From: Phytopseudomonas flavescens
Lineage (GTDB): Bacteria > Pseudomonadota > Gammaproteobacteria > Pseudomonadales > Pseudomonadaceae
Assembly: GCF_900100535.1 (NCBI RefSeq)
Contig: NZ_FNDG01000001.1
Location: forward strand, 1 to 64,000
Length of the DNA stretch: 64,000 bases
Direction of reading: 5' to 3'
Shown: piece after piece, positions 18,592-27,731 of the stretch
Position numbering within the stretch: position 1 is the stretch's first letter
Layout of the letters: every line of letters starts with the position of its first letter
Notes under the pieces: model-generated
What the model was told of the DNA's origin: nothing
Seen by the model: the letters and a program-made list of their open reading frames with translations, nothing else
Database searches by the model: none
Position numbers and translations under genes: made by a program

Positions 18592-18645
18592 TTTTTGTGC
18601 ACAAAAAGCAAAATAAAGCATATAAATATAAAAATGCACCAAAAA
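18592..18645. promoter_or_regulatory. Putative GntR operator upstream of the GlcG-like gene
   Basis: TTTTTGTGCACAAAAA (18592-18607) is a perfect 16-bp palindrome of the same type, followed by a partial copy AATGCACCAAAA at about 18634-18645. Both lie within the 66 bases before the GlcG-like start. Confidence 0.55.
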
Positions 18646-18657
18646 GAGAATTCTGCG

Positions 18658-19074
18658 ATGCAGCCACGACTCGCACTCAGTGACACGGACATCAGCGCCA
18701 TGCTCGACGCGGCGATTGCCCAAGCCCTGCACAACGCATGGCAGGTATCCATCGCCCTGGTCGATGAAGGTGGGCATCTGCTGGCGTTCCGCCGCTTGCC
18801 CGGGGCCACCCCGTCCTCCTCCCAGATCGCCATCGACAAGGCTCGTAGCGCGGCGCTGACGCGCCGCCCCACCCGTTTCTTCGCCGAGATGCTCGCCGCC
18901 GGCCAGGCCGGCACGGCGTCGCTGCACGGGGTCATTCCCATGGGCGGCGGTCTGCCGCTGCTGCATGCGGGGCAGTGCCTGGGCGGCATCGCCGCCAGCG
19001 GGGTGAAGTCCGAATACGACGAACAGATCGCCGGCGCAGGCCTGGCGGCACTCGACCATCCTGCCGACGACTGA
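18658..19074 (+). CDS. GlcG/HbpS-like heme-binding family protein
   Basis: A 138-residue protein of the GlcG/HbpS (PF03928-type) fold: LALSDTDISAMLDAAIAQA, VSIALVDEGGHLLAFRRLPGA, then GVIPMGGGLPLLHAGQCLGGIAASG. Members occur in many oxidative and catabolic operons; some bind heme or cobalamin, and most have no known role. The ATG at 18658 is chosen because upstream ATGs lie inside the operator repeats; a weak GAGA precedes it. It is the first gene before the envelope-protein block. Confidence 0.8.
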   Translation: MQPRLALSDTDISAMLDAAIAQALHNAWQVSIALVDEGGHLLAFRRLPGATPSSSQIAIDKARSAALTRRPTRFFAEMLAAGQAGTASLHGVIPMGGGLPLLHAGQCLGGIAASGVKSEYDEQIAGAGLAALDHPADD

Positions 19075-19165
19075 CGCGAGGAGTGCCGGCACAGCGACGA
19101 CCGAGGCATCCGTACTTGCGGATGGAACCACCTGTAACAACAACAATAATGCAGAAGAGGTATCC

Positions 19166-20794
19166 ATGAAGATCCAGCAACGCCATTCGGCAGCGCCGGC
19201 GCTCGTCGCCCGCGTCAGCACCCTGGCCATCGCCCTGTGCTCGGCCAACGTATCGGCTTTCCAGTTCGACAGTGGAATCGAAGGCCTGACCACCAGCTGG
19301 GACAACACCCTCAAATACAGCAATGCCTGGCGACTCAATGAGCGCGCGGACAACGTCATGGCGTCATCGACCAATCCCAACGTGGACGACGGCGACCGTA
19401 ACTTCAGCACCGGCCTGATCTCCAACCGAGTCGACCTGCTGTCGGAGCTGGATGTCCGCTATGGCGCCGTCGGCGCCCGGCTGAGCGGCGCCGCCTGGTA
19501 CGACCAGGTCTACAACGACGGCAACGACAATAACTCCCCCGCAACCGCCAACCCGGTGAGCGTCGACTACGACAACTTCACCGCCAAGACCCGCGACCTG
19601 CACGGCCGCGATGCCGAGATCCTCGATGCCTTCGTCTATGGCTCGCGGGATATCGGCTCTACCCGCCTGTCGCTGCGACTCGGCCAGTTCAACCAGATCT
19701 ACGGCGAGAGCCTGTTCTTCGGTGCCAACGGTATCGCCAACGCGCAAAGCACCGTGGACCTGGTCAAGCTGCAGTCGGTGCCCGGCTCGCAGTTCAAGGA
19801 AATCCTCCTGCCCACCGAGCAGTTTTCCTTCAACTGGCAACTGACGGACACCGTCAGCGTTGGCGCCTATTACCAGTTCGAATGGAACAAGACCCGCCTG
19901 CCCGGCTCAGGCAGCTACTTCAACGTCGGCGACTTCGTCGGTGACGGCGCCGAGCGGGTGTTCTTCGCCGGCGGTCCGCTGTTGCACGGTGACGACATCG
20001 AGGCGCGCGACTCCGGCCAATTCGGCGGGCAGATCCGCTTCGCCCTCGACGACTGGGAGTTCGGCCTGTATGCCGCGCGCTATCACGACAAGACCCCGGT
20101 CTGGTACTTCCGGCCGACCTTCCTCGGCGGCGACGGCACCTTCGCCAACGTCTACCCGGAAGACATCAAGGTCTACGGCGCCAGCTTCAGCACCCTGGTC
20201 GGCGAGGCCAACGTGGCCGGCGAAATCTCCATGCGCGTCGATACGCCCCTGGCGCCGAACGGCGGCGTGGTGGTGACCGGCGACATGAACGCAGACAACA
20301 ACAGCAACCCGCTGTACCCGATTGGCGACTCGCTGCATGCGCAGTTGTCGATGGTCAACGTCTACGGCGGCTCGGCACTCTGGGACGGTGCCTCGCTGGT
20401 GGGCGAGGTGGCTTTCAACCGGCGCCTGAAGGTCAAGCAGAATGCCCAGAACCTCGACCCCAACACAACCCGCGATGCCTATTCGCTGCGTTTCACCTTC
20501 GAGCCGCAGTACTTCCAGGTAATGCCTGGCGTCGACGTACAGGTGCCGATCACCGTCGGCTACACCCCCTACGGCCGCTCCTCGGTGACACCGCAGGCAT
20601 TCTCTCCGGAACACAGCGGCGACTTCACCCTGGCACTCAAGGCCGACTACCAGAAGCAGTGGTACGCCTCGCTCAGCTACACCAACTTCTTCGGCGACGG
20701 CGGCCCCGTCATCGGCGCGGACAACAACTACACCTTCGAGCAAACCCTGAAGGACAGGGACTTCATCGCCTTCTCGATCCAGCGCACTTTCTGA
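19166..20794 (+). CDS. DUF1302 outer-membrane protein
   Basis: A 542-residue secreted protein. An N-terminal signal peptide (LVARVSTLAIALCSANVSA) is followed by FQFDSGIEGLTTSWDNTLKYS and many amphipathic, aromatic-rich strands, ending in a C-terminal Phe typical of outer-membrane barrels. DUF1302 proteins are usually encoded with DUF1329, a YCF48-like protein and an MMPL permease, as here, and are thought to be channels for hydrophobic compounds; the role is not proven. GAGG precedes the ATG, and the gap to the DUF1329 gene is 18 bases. Confidence 0.88.
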   Translation: MKIQQRHSAAPALVARVSTLAIALCSANVSAFQFDSGIEGLTTSWDNTLKYSNAWRLNERADNVMASSTNPNVDDGDRNFSTGLISNRVDLLSELDVRYGAVGARLSGAAWYDQVYNDGNDNNSPATANPVSVDYDNFTAKTRDLHGRDAEILDAFVYGSRDIGSTRLSLRLGQFNQIYGESLFFGANGIANAQSTVDLVKLQSVPGSQFKEILLPTEQFSFNWQLTDTVSVGAYYQFEWNKTRLPGSGSYFNVGDFVGDGAERVFFAGGPLLHGDDIEARDSGQFGGQIRFALDDWEFGLYAARYHDKTPVWYFRPTFLGGDGTFANVYPEDIKVYGASFSTLVGEANVAGEISMRVDTPLAPNGGVVVTGDMNADNNSNPLYPIGDSLHAQLSMVNVYGGSALWDGASLVGEVAFNRRLKVKQNAQNLDPNTTRDAYSLRFTFEPQYFQVMPGVDVQVPITVGYTPYGRSSVTPQAFSPEHSGDFTLALKADYQKQWYASLSYTNFFGDGGPVIGADNNYTFEQTLKDRDFIAFSIQRTF

Positions 20795-20812
20795 TCCACG
20801 GAGAACAACAAG

Positions 20813-22162
20813 ATGAAAAGACAAGTTCTGCTGCTGACTGCCCTCGCCGCCGGCCTGCTCGCTGGCCAGACGCCCGCTGCGGTCTCGCCCCAGCAAGCCG
20901 AGGCGCTGAAGAGCACCCTCACGCCCCTGGGCGCCGAACGCGCCGGCAATGCCGATGGCAGTATCCCCGCGTGGACGGGCGGGCTGACCGGCGAAGTCGC
21001 CGGTGCCACATTCGGCGATGTACCGGCCGACCCCTTCCCGGGCGAAAAACCCCTGCTGCGCATCACGGCAGCCAACGCCGGCCAGTACGCCGACAAGCTC
21101 AGCGAAGGCACCCAGGCACTGCTGCAGAAGTACCCGGACAGCTTCCACCTCGATGTCTATCCGAGCCACCGCAGCGCGGCGGCGCCGCAATGGGTCTACG
21201 ACAACACCCAGGCCAACGCCACACGCTGCCAACTGACCGAGAACGGCTTGTCGGTGCAGGGCTGCTACGGTGGTATCCCGTTCCCGATGCCACAGAACGG
21301 CAACGAACTGATCTGGAACTTCCTGCTGCGGGTCGAGGCCGAGTCCATCGAGATGGGCTACACCAACGTGATCGGCAATGCCGACGGTTCGCGCACCCTG
21401 GCCAGTCGCGGCGTGGAGAACTGGCAGTACCCCTACTATTACAAGGATGGACGCGTCGACGCCTGGTCCGGCCAGTACGTATTGCTGCGCTTTCTCACCA
21501 ACGAGCCGCCGTTCAAGGCCGGTGAATCGCTGGTCACCCACGACAGCATCAATGCCGCCAGCCCGCGCGACGCCTGGCAGTACCTGGTCGGCCAGCGCAG
21601 GGTGCGGCGGGCACCGACCGTGGGCTACGACACCCCGGACTTTGTCGCCTCCGGCGCCAACTACTTCGACGAAGTGCATGGCTTCATCGGCCACCCGGAT
21701 CGCTACCAGTGGAAGCTGATCGGCAAGAAGGAAATGTACATCCCCTACAACCTCAACAACTTCCATGCGCAGAAGTCCGAGGATGTCTACACCAAGGACG
21801 TGCTCAACCCCGAGAAGATGCGCTGGGAACTGCACCGCGTCTGGGAAGTGGAAGCTACGGTGGCCCCTGGCAAACGCCACGCGGTGCCGAAGCGCCGCTT
21901 CTACATCGACGAAGACAGCTGGACCATCTCCCTGGCCGACGGCTACGACGCCCAGGGCAAGCTGTGGCGGGTCACCCAGGCGCTACCCTTCGCGGTGCCG
22001 GCCATTCCAGCCGTAGTGGTCAAGCCGGTGGTCATCTACAACCTGCAGGCCGGCACCTACAGCGTGGTGCAAGGGCTCAACGGCGAGCGCTATTCGGTAG
22101 TGCCGCGCAAGCCGGAGAACTTCTTCACTGGCAACGCGGTGGCATCGGACTCGGTGCGCTGA
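20813..22162 (+). CDS. DUF1329 periplasmic/envelope protein
   Basis: A 449-residue exported protein with signal peptide VLLLTALAAGLLAGQTPAAA-like and the family opening LTPLGAERAGNADGSIPAWTGG, which I recognise as DUF1329. These proteins have a lipoprotein-carrier-like fold and accompany DUF1302 partners. A lipid- or substrate-carrying role between the inner-membrane MMPL protein and the outer membrane is a reasonable inference. It lies in the same operon as the DUF1302 gene. Confidence 0.87.
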   Translation: MKRQVLLLTALAAGLLAGQTPAAVSPQQAEALKSTLTPLGAERAGNADGSIPAWTGGLTGEVAGATFGDVPADPFPGEKPLLRITAANAGQYADKLSEGTQALLQKYPDSFHLDVYPSHRSAAAPQWVYDNTQANATRCQLTENGLSVQGCYGGIPFPMPQNGNELIWNFLLRVEAESIEMGYTNVIGNADGSRTLASRGVENWQYPYYYKDGRVDAWSGQYVLLRFLTNEPPFKAGESLVTHDSINAASPRDAWQYLVGQRRVRRAPTVGYDTPDFVASGANYFDEVHGFIGHPDRYQWKLIGKKEMYIPYNLNNFHAQKSEDVYTKDVLNPEKMRWELHRVWEVEATVAPGKRHAVPKRRFYIDEDSWTISLADGYDAQGKLWRVTQALPFAVPAIPAVVVKPVVIYNLQAGTYSVVQGLNGERYSVVPRKPENFFTGNAVASDSVR

Positions 22163-22176
22163 GCCCCCTGCAGCAA

Positions 22177-22197
22177 GGCGGGCACGCCGTGCCCGCC
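22177..22197 (+). repeat. Perfect GC hairpin between the DUF1329 and YCF48-like genes
   Basis: GGCGGGCAC - GCC - GTGCCCGCC is a perfect 9-bp stem with a 3-nt loop and no T-run, in the 55-base gap inside the operon. It is likely an mRNA-processing or stability element that could adjust the relative output of the two halves. Confidence 0.5.
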
Positions 22198-22217
22198 CCT
22201 CTTCGAGGTAACCATCG

Positions 22218-23321
22218 ATGCAACGAATCCTACTGGGCGGGTTGGCCCTTGCCCTGTGTCTGAGTGCAGCCGGTGCCAGCGCGAACGATCAGGCAGTACC
22301 GACCGAACCGCTGCAGCAACCGGCACTGCACAGCCCGTTGGCAAAGCGCTCGCTGATGCTCGACGTGACCCATGCTGGCGACGCGCTGGTAGCGGTTGGC
22401 GAGCGCGGCTTCATTCTGCGCTCCAAAGACGGCGGGCAATCCTGGCAACAGATGGAGGCACCGGTCAGCGTCACGCTGACACGTGTCACCTTCCCGACTG
22501 CCGAACAGGGCTGGGCGGTCGGCCACGCCGGTGTGGTGCTGCACAGCCGTGATGGCGGGCGCAGCTGGCGCTTGCAACTGGAGGGGCGGCAGGCCGCGCA
22601 ACTGATCCAGGACACTGCGCAGAAGCGCCTAGACGCCGAGCCAGGCGCCGCCAGCGAAAGACGCCTGGCAGATGCGCGCAACCTGGTCGCGGACGGTCCG
22701 GACAAACCCTTGCTCGCGGTGCATTTCTTCGACGACCAGCGCGGCATCGTCGTGGGTGCCTACGGCCTGGCATTCGCCACCAACGATGGCGGCGCCACCT
22801 GGCAGCCCATCGACGAACGCCTGGACAACCCCGGTGCCCTGCACCTTTATGACATCCAGGCGAGCGGCGACAAGCTGTTCATCGCTGGCGAACAGGGCCT
22901 GCTGTTGCGCTCGGACGATAACGGCGCCAGCTTCCAGGCCCTTCAGTCACCGGCCAGCGGCACCCTGTTCGGCCTGGTCGCCAGCGGCCAGGGCGACCTG
23001 CTCGCCTTCGGTTTGCGCGGCAAGAACTACCTGTCCAAAGACGCAGGCGAGAGCTGGCAAGCCATCGCCAATCCCCACCTCACCACCCTCACCGCCGGTA
23101 CCCGGTTGAGCGACGGCAGCGTGCTGCTGGTCGACGAGTCCGGCCGCTTGCTGGCCAGCCAGGATCCGCAGCACGGCTTCGTCGCCACCACCCTCGACGA
23201 ACCGACCTACCTCACCGGCCTGGTCGAGCTGGCCGATGGCGGGCTGCTCCTCAGCGGTGCCCGTGGCGTGTCTCGCCTTGAACTCGAAGCCCTGAAGCGG
23301 AGCGCCCCTCGTGAACACTAA
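22218..23321 (+). CDS. YCF48/BNR-repeat beta-propeller protein
   Basis: A 367-residue exported protein with signal peptide (LALALCLSAAGASA). It has repeated BNR/YCF48 elements such as LRSKDGGQSWQQM, HSRDGGRSWRLQL, ATNDGGATWQPI, RSDDNGASF and LSKDAGESWQAI, which form a beta-propeller. Proteins of this kind are encoded with RND/MMPL permeases and probably act as periplasmic partners. Its last 11 bases overlap the GTG of the MMPL gene, implying coupled translation. Confidence 0.87.
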   Translation: MQRILLGGLALALCLSAAGASANDQAVPTEPLQQPALHSPLAKRSLMLDVTHAGDALVAVGERGFILRSKDGGQSWQQMEAPVSVTLTRVTFPTAEQGWAVGHAGVVLHSRDGGRSWRLQLEGRQAAQLIQDTAQKRLDAEPGAASERRLADARNLVADGPDKPLLAVHFFDDQRGIVVGAYGLAFATNDGGATWQPIDERLDNPGALHLYDIQASGDKLFIAGEQGLLLRSDDNGASFQALQSPASGTLFGLVASGQGDLLAFGLRGKNYLSKDAGESWQAIANPHLTTLTAGTRLSDGSVLLVDESGRLLASQDPQHGFVATTLDEPTYLTGLVELADGGLLLSGARGVSRLELEALKRSAPREH

Positions 23322-25716
23322 AGCCACCCTCCCCCAGAATGGCAGCGAGAACGCCACCGGCCTGTTCGACCCCCGTTCGGGCGGCCTGCCCGAGCGACTG
23401 CTGTTCAGGTATCGCCGGGCCATCGTCGTGCTCTGCCTGCTGTGCAGTGCCCTGCTTGCCTGGCAGGCCCAGGATCTACGGCTGAGCGCCGCCTTCGAGA
23501 AGATGATCCCGGTCGGTCACCCCTATATCGAAAACTACTTCCAGTACCGCGGCCAGCTTGGCGAAGGCGGCAACACCCTGCGCATCGCCGTACGCAGCAA
23601 CAGCGGCAGCATCTACGACGCGGCGTACCTGGAAACCCTGAAACAGCTCAACGACGAGCTGTTCCTGATAACCGGGGTGGATCGCCCCTACATGAAGTCA
23701 CTGTGGACGCCGGCCACCCGCTGGATCGGCGTGACCGAAGAAGGCTTCGACGGCGGCCCGGTGATTCCCGAGGACTACGACGGCTCGGCGGCGAGCATCG
23801 AGCAGGTACGCCAGAACGTCGAGCGCTCGGGCGAGATCGGCCGCCTGGTGGCCCCCAACCTGCGCTCCAGCGTGATCATCCTGCCGCTGCAGGACGCCGC
23901 CACGGCCGGCTCCGACAACGCCCTGGACTACCGGCCGCTGTCCAGACAGCTGGACGACTTGCGCGACAAGTACAGCAACGAGCAGACCAGCATCGCCATC
24001 ACCGGCTTCGCCAAGGTGGTCGGCGACCTGATGGATGGCCTGGCACTTATGCAGCTGTTCTTCGCCGGCACCCTGCTGATCTGCGCCCTGGTGCTCTACT
24101 GGTACACCCGCTGTGTACGCAGCACCCTGCTGGTGCTGCTCTGCTCGGTGATCGCCGTGGTCTGGCTGCTCGGCCTGCTGGCGACCCTGGGCTACGATCT
24201 CGACCCTTACTCGATCCTGGTGCCCTTCCTGATCTTCGCCATCGGCCTGTCCCATGGCGCACAGAAGATGAACGGCATCATGCAGGACATCGGCCGTGGC
24301 GCCGACAAGCTCACCGCGGCACGGCTGACCTTCCGCCGTTTGTTCCTGACCGGTGCCATGGCGCTGCTGGCCGATGCCGTGGGCTTCGCCGTGCTGATGA
24401 TCATCAACATCCCGGTGATCCAGGACCTGGCCGTGACCGCCACCATCGGCGTGCTGGTACTGGTGCTCACCAACCTGGTGCTGCTGCCCGTGCTGCTCTC
24501 CTACACCGGCGTCAGCAGGACCGCCGCACGCCGCGAGGCACTGGCCGAGCAACGCGCGATCAGCGACGAGCTGCATGACCGTCAGGCACTGTGGGCCTTT
24601 CTCGACCGCTTCACCCGCCCCGGGCGCTGGAGCAACGGCGCACTGATCGTCGCCGCGGCACTGGCCCTGGCCGGCTTCGCGGTCAGCCTGCAGCTCAAGG
24701 TCGGCGACCTCGACCCGGGCGCCCCGGAGCTGCGCGCCGACTCGCGCTACAACCAGGACAATGCCTTCATGGTCAGCCACTACGCGGCCAGCAGCGACAA
24801 GTACGTGGTGATGGTGAAAACGCCGCCTTACTACTGCGCCAATTACCAGACCCTGGTCAAGGTCGACGCCCTGGAAGCGCGGCTGCAGCAACTGCCTGGC
24901 GTGGTCTCCACCACCTCCCTGGCGGCGCTCAGCAAACAGGCCGCGGCCGGCATGAACGAAGGCAGCCTGACCTGGTACGAGATCCCCCGTAACCAGGGCC
25001 TGCTGAACGCGATCATCACCCGCGCGCCGCGCGAGCTGTTCAACCAGAACTGCGACCTGCTGACCCTCAACGTGTTTCTCGCCGACCACAAGGCCGACAC
25101 CCTGACCCGGGTGGTCGATACCGTCGAAGCCTTCGCCGCGGCAAACGACAGCGACAGCCTGCAGTTCATGTCCGCGGCCGGTAACGCCGGTATCGAGGCC
25201 GCCACCAACATCGTGGTGAAGAAGGCCAACGTGCAGATGCTGCTGATGGTCTACGCGGCGGTCACCCTGCTCTGCTACATCACCTTCCGCTCCTGGCGTG
25301 CAGTGATCTGTACGGTGCTGCCACTGATGCTCACCTCGATTCTCTGCGAGGCGCTGATGGTGGGCCTGGGCATCGGCCTGAAGGTCGCCACGCTACCGGT
25401 GATCGCCCTCGGCGTAGGGATCGGCGTGGACTACTCGCTGTACATCCTCAGCGTCACGCTGGCCAACCTGCGCCAGGGCATTGCCTTGTCGCGCGCCTAT
25501 TACCTGGCACTGCTATCCACCGGCAAGGTGGTGGTACTGACGGGCGTGACCCTGGGCATCGCCGTGGCCACCTGGGCGTTCTCGCCGATCAAGTTCCAGG
25601 CCGACATGGGCATCCTGCTGGCCTTCATGTTCATCTGGAACATGCTCGGCGCCCTGATCCTCACACCGGCTCTGGCGAGGTTGCTGCTTTCCCGGCAGGC
25701 CGTTCGAGCGACCTGA
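23311..25716 (+). CDS. MMPL/RND-family transporter permease
   Basis: An 801-residue inner-membrane permease with two repeats, each of one N-terminal membrane helix, a large periplasmic domain and a block of about five helices. Blocks start near LMQLFFAGTLLICALVLYWYT and VQMLLMVYAAVTLLCYITF. It belongs to the RND superfamily (MmpL/hopanoid-type, sterol-sensing-domain-like), which move lipophilic molecules with the proton gradient. Start is GTG 23311. As last gene of the four-gene envelope block it probably imports or exports the island's hydrophobic substrate. No membrane-fusion-protein gene is present. Confidence 0.9.
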   Translation: MNTKATLPQNGSENATGLFDPRSGGLPERLLFRYRRAIVVLCLLCSALLAWQAQDLRLSAAFEKMIPVGHPYIENYFQYRGQLGEGGNTLRIAVRSNSGSIYDAAYLETLKQLNDELFLITGVDRPYMKSLWTPATRWIGVTEEGFDGGPVIPEDYDGSAASIEQVRQNVERSGEIGRLVAPNLRSSVIILPLQDAATAGSDNALDYRPLSRQLDDLRDKYSNEQTSIAITGFAKVVGDLMDGLALMQLFFAGTLLICALVLYWYTRCVRSTLLVLLCSVIAVVWLLGLLATLGYDLDPYSILVPFLIFAIGLSHGAQKMNGIMQDIGRGADKLTAARLTFRRLFLTGAMALLADAVGFAVLMIINIPVIQDLAVTATIGVLVLVLTNLVLLPVLLSYTGVSRTAARREALAEQRAISDELHDRQALWAFLDRFTRPGRWSNGALIVAAALALAGFAVSLQLKVGDLDPGAPELRADSRYNQDNAFMVSHYAASSDKYVVMVKTPPYYCANYQTLVKVDALEARLQQLPGVVSTTSLAALSKQAAAGMNEGSLTWYEIPRNQGLLNAIITRAPRELFNQNCDLLTLNVFLADHKADTLTRVVDTVEAFAAANDSDSLQFMSAAGNAGIEAATNIVVKKANVQMLLMVYAAVTLLCYITFRSWRAVICTVLPLMLTSILCEALMVGLGIGLKVATLPVIALGVGIGVDYSLYILSVTLANLRQGIALSRAYYLALLSTGKVVVLTGVTLGIAVATWAFSPIKFQADMGILLAFMFIWNMLGALILTPALARLLLSRQAVRAT

Positions 25717-25730
25717 GCGATACGATGCCG

Positions 25731-25764
25731 AATCCGCTCGCTGACATGGACCAGCGAGCGGATT
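25731..25764. terminator. Bidirectional terminator
   Basis: AATCCGCTCGCTG (25731-25743) and CAGCGAGCGGATT (25752-25764) form a perfect 13-bp stem with an 8-nt loop, between the convergent MMPL and hybrid-regulator genes. Modest AT ends flank it. Confidence 0.7.
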
Positions 25765-25787
25765 GATCATTTCTTGCAGGAAGTTGA

Positions 25788-27731
25788 TCAGCGCTCGGCC
25801 AGCGAGCGCCGCACCTTGTCGAGCAGTTCGTTCATCTTGAAGGGCTTGGTCAGCAGCTCCATGCCACTGTCGAGGAACACCTGGCGATTGATGGCGTTCT
25901 CGGCATAACCGCTCATGAACAGGATCGGCAGGCCAGCCCGCAGCTTGCGTGCCACCTCGGCCAGCTCGCGCCCGTTCATGCGAGGCAGGCCGACATCGGT
26001 GAGCAGCAGATCGATCGGCGTATCGCTGCGCAACCGCGCCAGGGCGGTTTCCACATCCCCCGCCTGGATGCAGCGGTAGCCAGCTTCCTCCAGTACTTCG
26101 CAGACGAAGGAGCGTACCGTGGCCACGTCCTCGACGACCAGCACGTGCTCGCCTGCGCCGCGCAGTTCGCCGTGCTGCGCATCCTGCTCGACGGCCACCG
26201 GCTCACTGCTGGCGGGCAGCATGATGGTGACTTCGGTGCCACGCCGGGTGCTGCTGCGAATGCTCGCGTTGCCCCCGGACTGGCGAGCGAAGCCATAGAT
26301 GGTCGACAGACCGAGCCCGGTGCCCTGGCCCACCGGCTTGGTGGTGAAGAAGGGATCGAACACCTTGTCGAGCAATGCGTGGTCGATACCCGTGCCATCG
26401 TCACGTACCGACACCACGACATACCGGCCATCGGCCAGGTTGGGGTCGCCACTGGAATGCGCGGTGTAGGTGTTGACCCAGATATTGCCGCCATGGGGCA
26501 AGGCATCCCGGGCATTGATCACCAGGTTGAGCACGGCGTTTTCCAGTTGGCTGGGATCGACCAGGGCGATCGCCGGCTTGCCGGTCAGCTCCAGGCTCAG
26601 GGTGATCTGCTCGCCGATGGTGCGAACCAGCATTTCCTGCAGGGAGCGCACCCGCTCGTTGACGTCGACGGCACGGTTGTCGAGCGGCTGCTTGCGGGCG
26701 AATGCCAGCAATCGATGGGTCAGGGCGGCCGCACTCATCGCCGAGTTCAGCGCGGTCTCGGTGTACAGCTGCACACGGTCGAAGCGCTGTTCGGCGAAGC
26801 GTTTCTGGATCAGCTCGAGGCTGGTGATGATACCGGTGAGCATGTTGTTGAAGTCGTGGGCGATACCGCCCGTGAGGTTGCCCAGCGCCTCCATTTTCTG
26901 CACCTGCAGCAGTTGCGCTTCGGTACGGGCGCGTTCGGCGACTTCCCTGGACAGCTTGCTGGTCGCATCGTCCAGCTGGGCCAGGTGCAGGCGCTCGCGC
27001 AGGCGATGCTCGGTGACATCCTCGACGAACACCAGGCTCAGTTGCGCGCTGCGATAGGGTGACACCTGCCACTCGGTTTCCCGGGTTTCGCCCTGCACCC
27101 GCATGTTCAGCGAGGCTTTCCAGCGCTCGCCCGCGCCGAGGCGCAGGCGCAGCTCGCCGAGCAGCCCGGCCTGGTCCTCGGCGAAGCATTCGTTCAACCC
27201 CTGGGGATCGGCGTTGTCCTGGACCAACTGGGCGAAAGCCTGGTTACACTCGTGCACCTTGAGGTTCGCATCGAGTACCGCGATGGGGGCCGATACCTTG
27301 ACGAAAATTTCCCGGAAGCGCGCCTCGCTCTCGCGCAATGCCTGCTCGGCATCGCGTACCCGCAACAGGGTGCGCAAGGTGGCCAGCAACACGTCCGGGT
27401 CCACGGGATGCACGAAATAAGCGTCGGCGCCGGCGTCGAGGCCAGTGATGATGTCGCCGGTCTGGATCGACGCGGCAGACACGTGGATCACCGGCAATAG
27501 CGCCGTCGCCGGCGCGGCCCTGAGCGTGCGAACGATGTCGAAACCGCTCATGTCCGGGAGGTTGACATCGAGAATCAAGGCGTCCGGGGCCTGGCTGTCG
27601 ATCAACGTCAGGCCCTCGCCCCCCGTGCCGGCCTCCAGCACCCGATAGCCGTGCCGCTCGAGACGCCGGCGCAGCGCATACCGGGTGGCGACGTTGTCAT
27701 CGACGATCAGCAAGCGGGTATCAGGTTTCAT
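25788..27731 (-). CDS. Hybrid response regulator / histidine kinase (REC-PAS-HisKA-HATPase-REC)
   Basis: 647 residues. The N-terminal receiver (LLIVDDNVATRYAL, acceptor Asp in ALILDVNLPDMSG) is followed by a PAS, a HisKA domain with His in GGIAHDFNNML, a HATPase (LNLVINARDALP, DDGTGID, GQGTGLGLSTI) and a second receiver (HVLVVEDVATVRSF, Asp in LLLTDVGLPRM, Lys in LTKPFKM). The start ATG overlaps the upstream kinase gene by 11 bases. It is last gene of the stressosome operon and its probable final relay. There is no DNA-binding or GGDEF output, so the next step is encoded elsewhere. Confidence 0.9.
   Translation of the reverse strand: MKPDTRLLIVDDNVATRYALRRRLERHGYRVLEAGTGGEGLTLIDSQAPDALILDVNLPDMSGFDIVRTLRAAPATALLPVIHVSAASIQTGDIITGLDAGADAYFVHPVDPDVLLATLRTLLRVRDAEQALRESEARFREIFVKVSAPIAVLDANLKVHECNQAFAQLVQDNADPQGLNECFAEDQAGLLGELRLRLGAGERWKASLNMRVQGETRETEWQVSPYRSAQLSLVFVEDVTEHRLRERLHLAQLDDATSKLSREVAERARTEAQLLQVQKMEALGNLTGGIAHDFNNMLTGIITSLELIQKRFAEQRFDRVQLYTETALNSAMSAAALTHRLLAFARKQPLDNRAVDVNERVRSLQEMLVRTIGEQITLSLELTGKPAIALVDPSQLENAVLNLVINARDALPHGGNIWVNTYTAHSSGDPNLADGRYVVVSVRDDGTGIDHALLDKVFDPFFTTKPVGQGTGLGLSTIYGFARQSGGNASIRSSTRRGTEVTIMLPASSEPVAVEQDAQHGELRGAGEHVLVVEDVATVRSFVCEVLEEAGYRCIQAGDVETALARLRSDTPIDLLLTDVGLPRMNGRELAEVARKLRAGLPILFMSGYAENAINRQVFLDSGMELLTKPFKMNELLDKVRRSLAER

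Noticed and set aside
19907-21880. 657-aa leftward open frame
   Set aside because: Antisense to the DUF1302 and DUF1329 genes; a codon-bias shadow.
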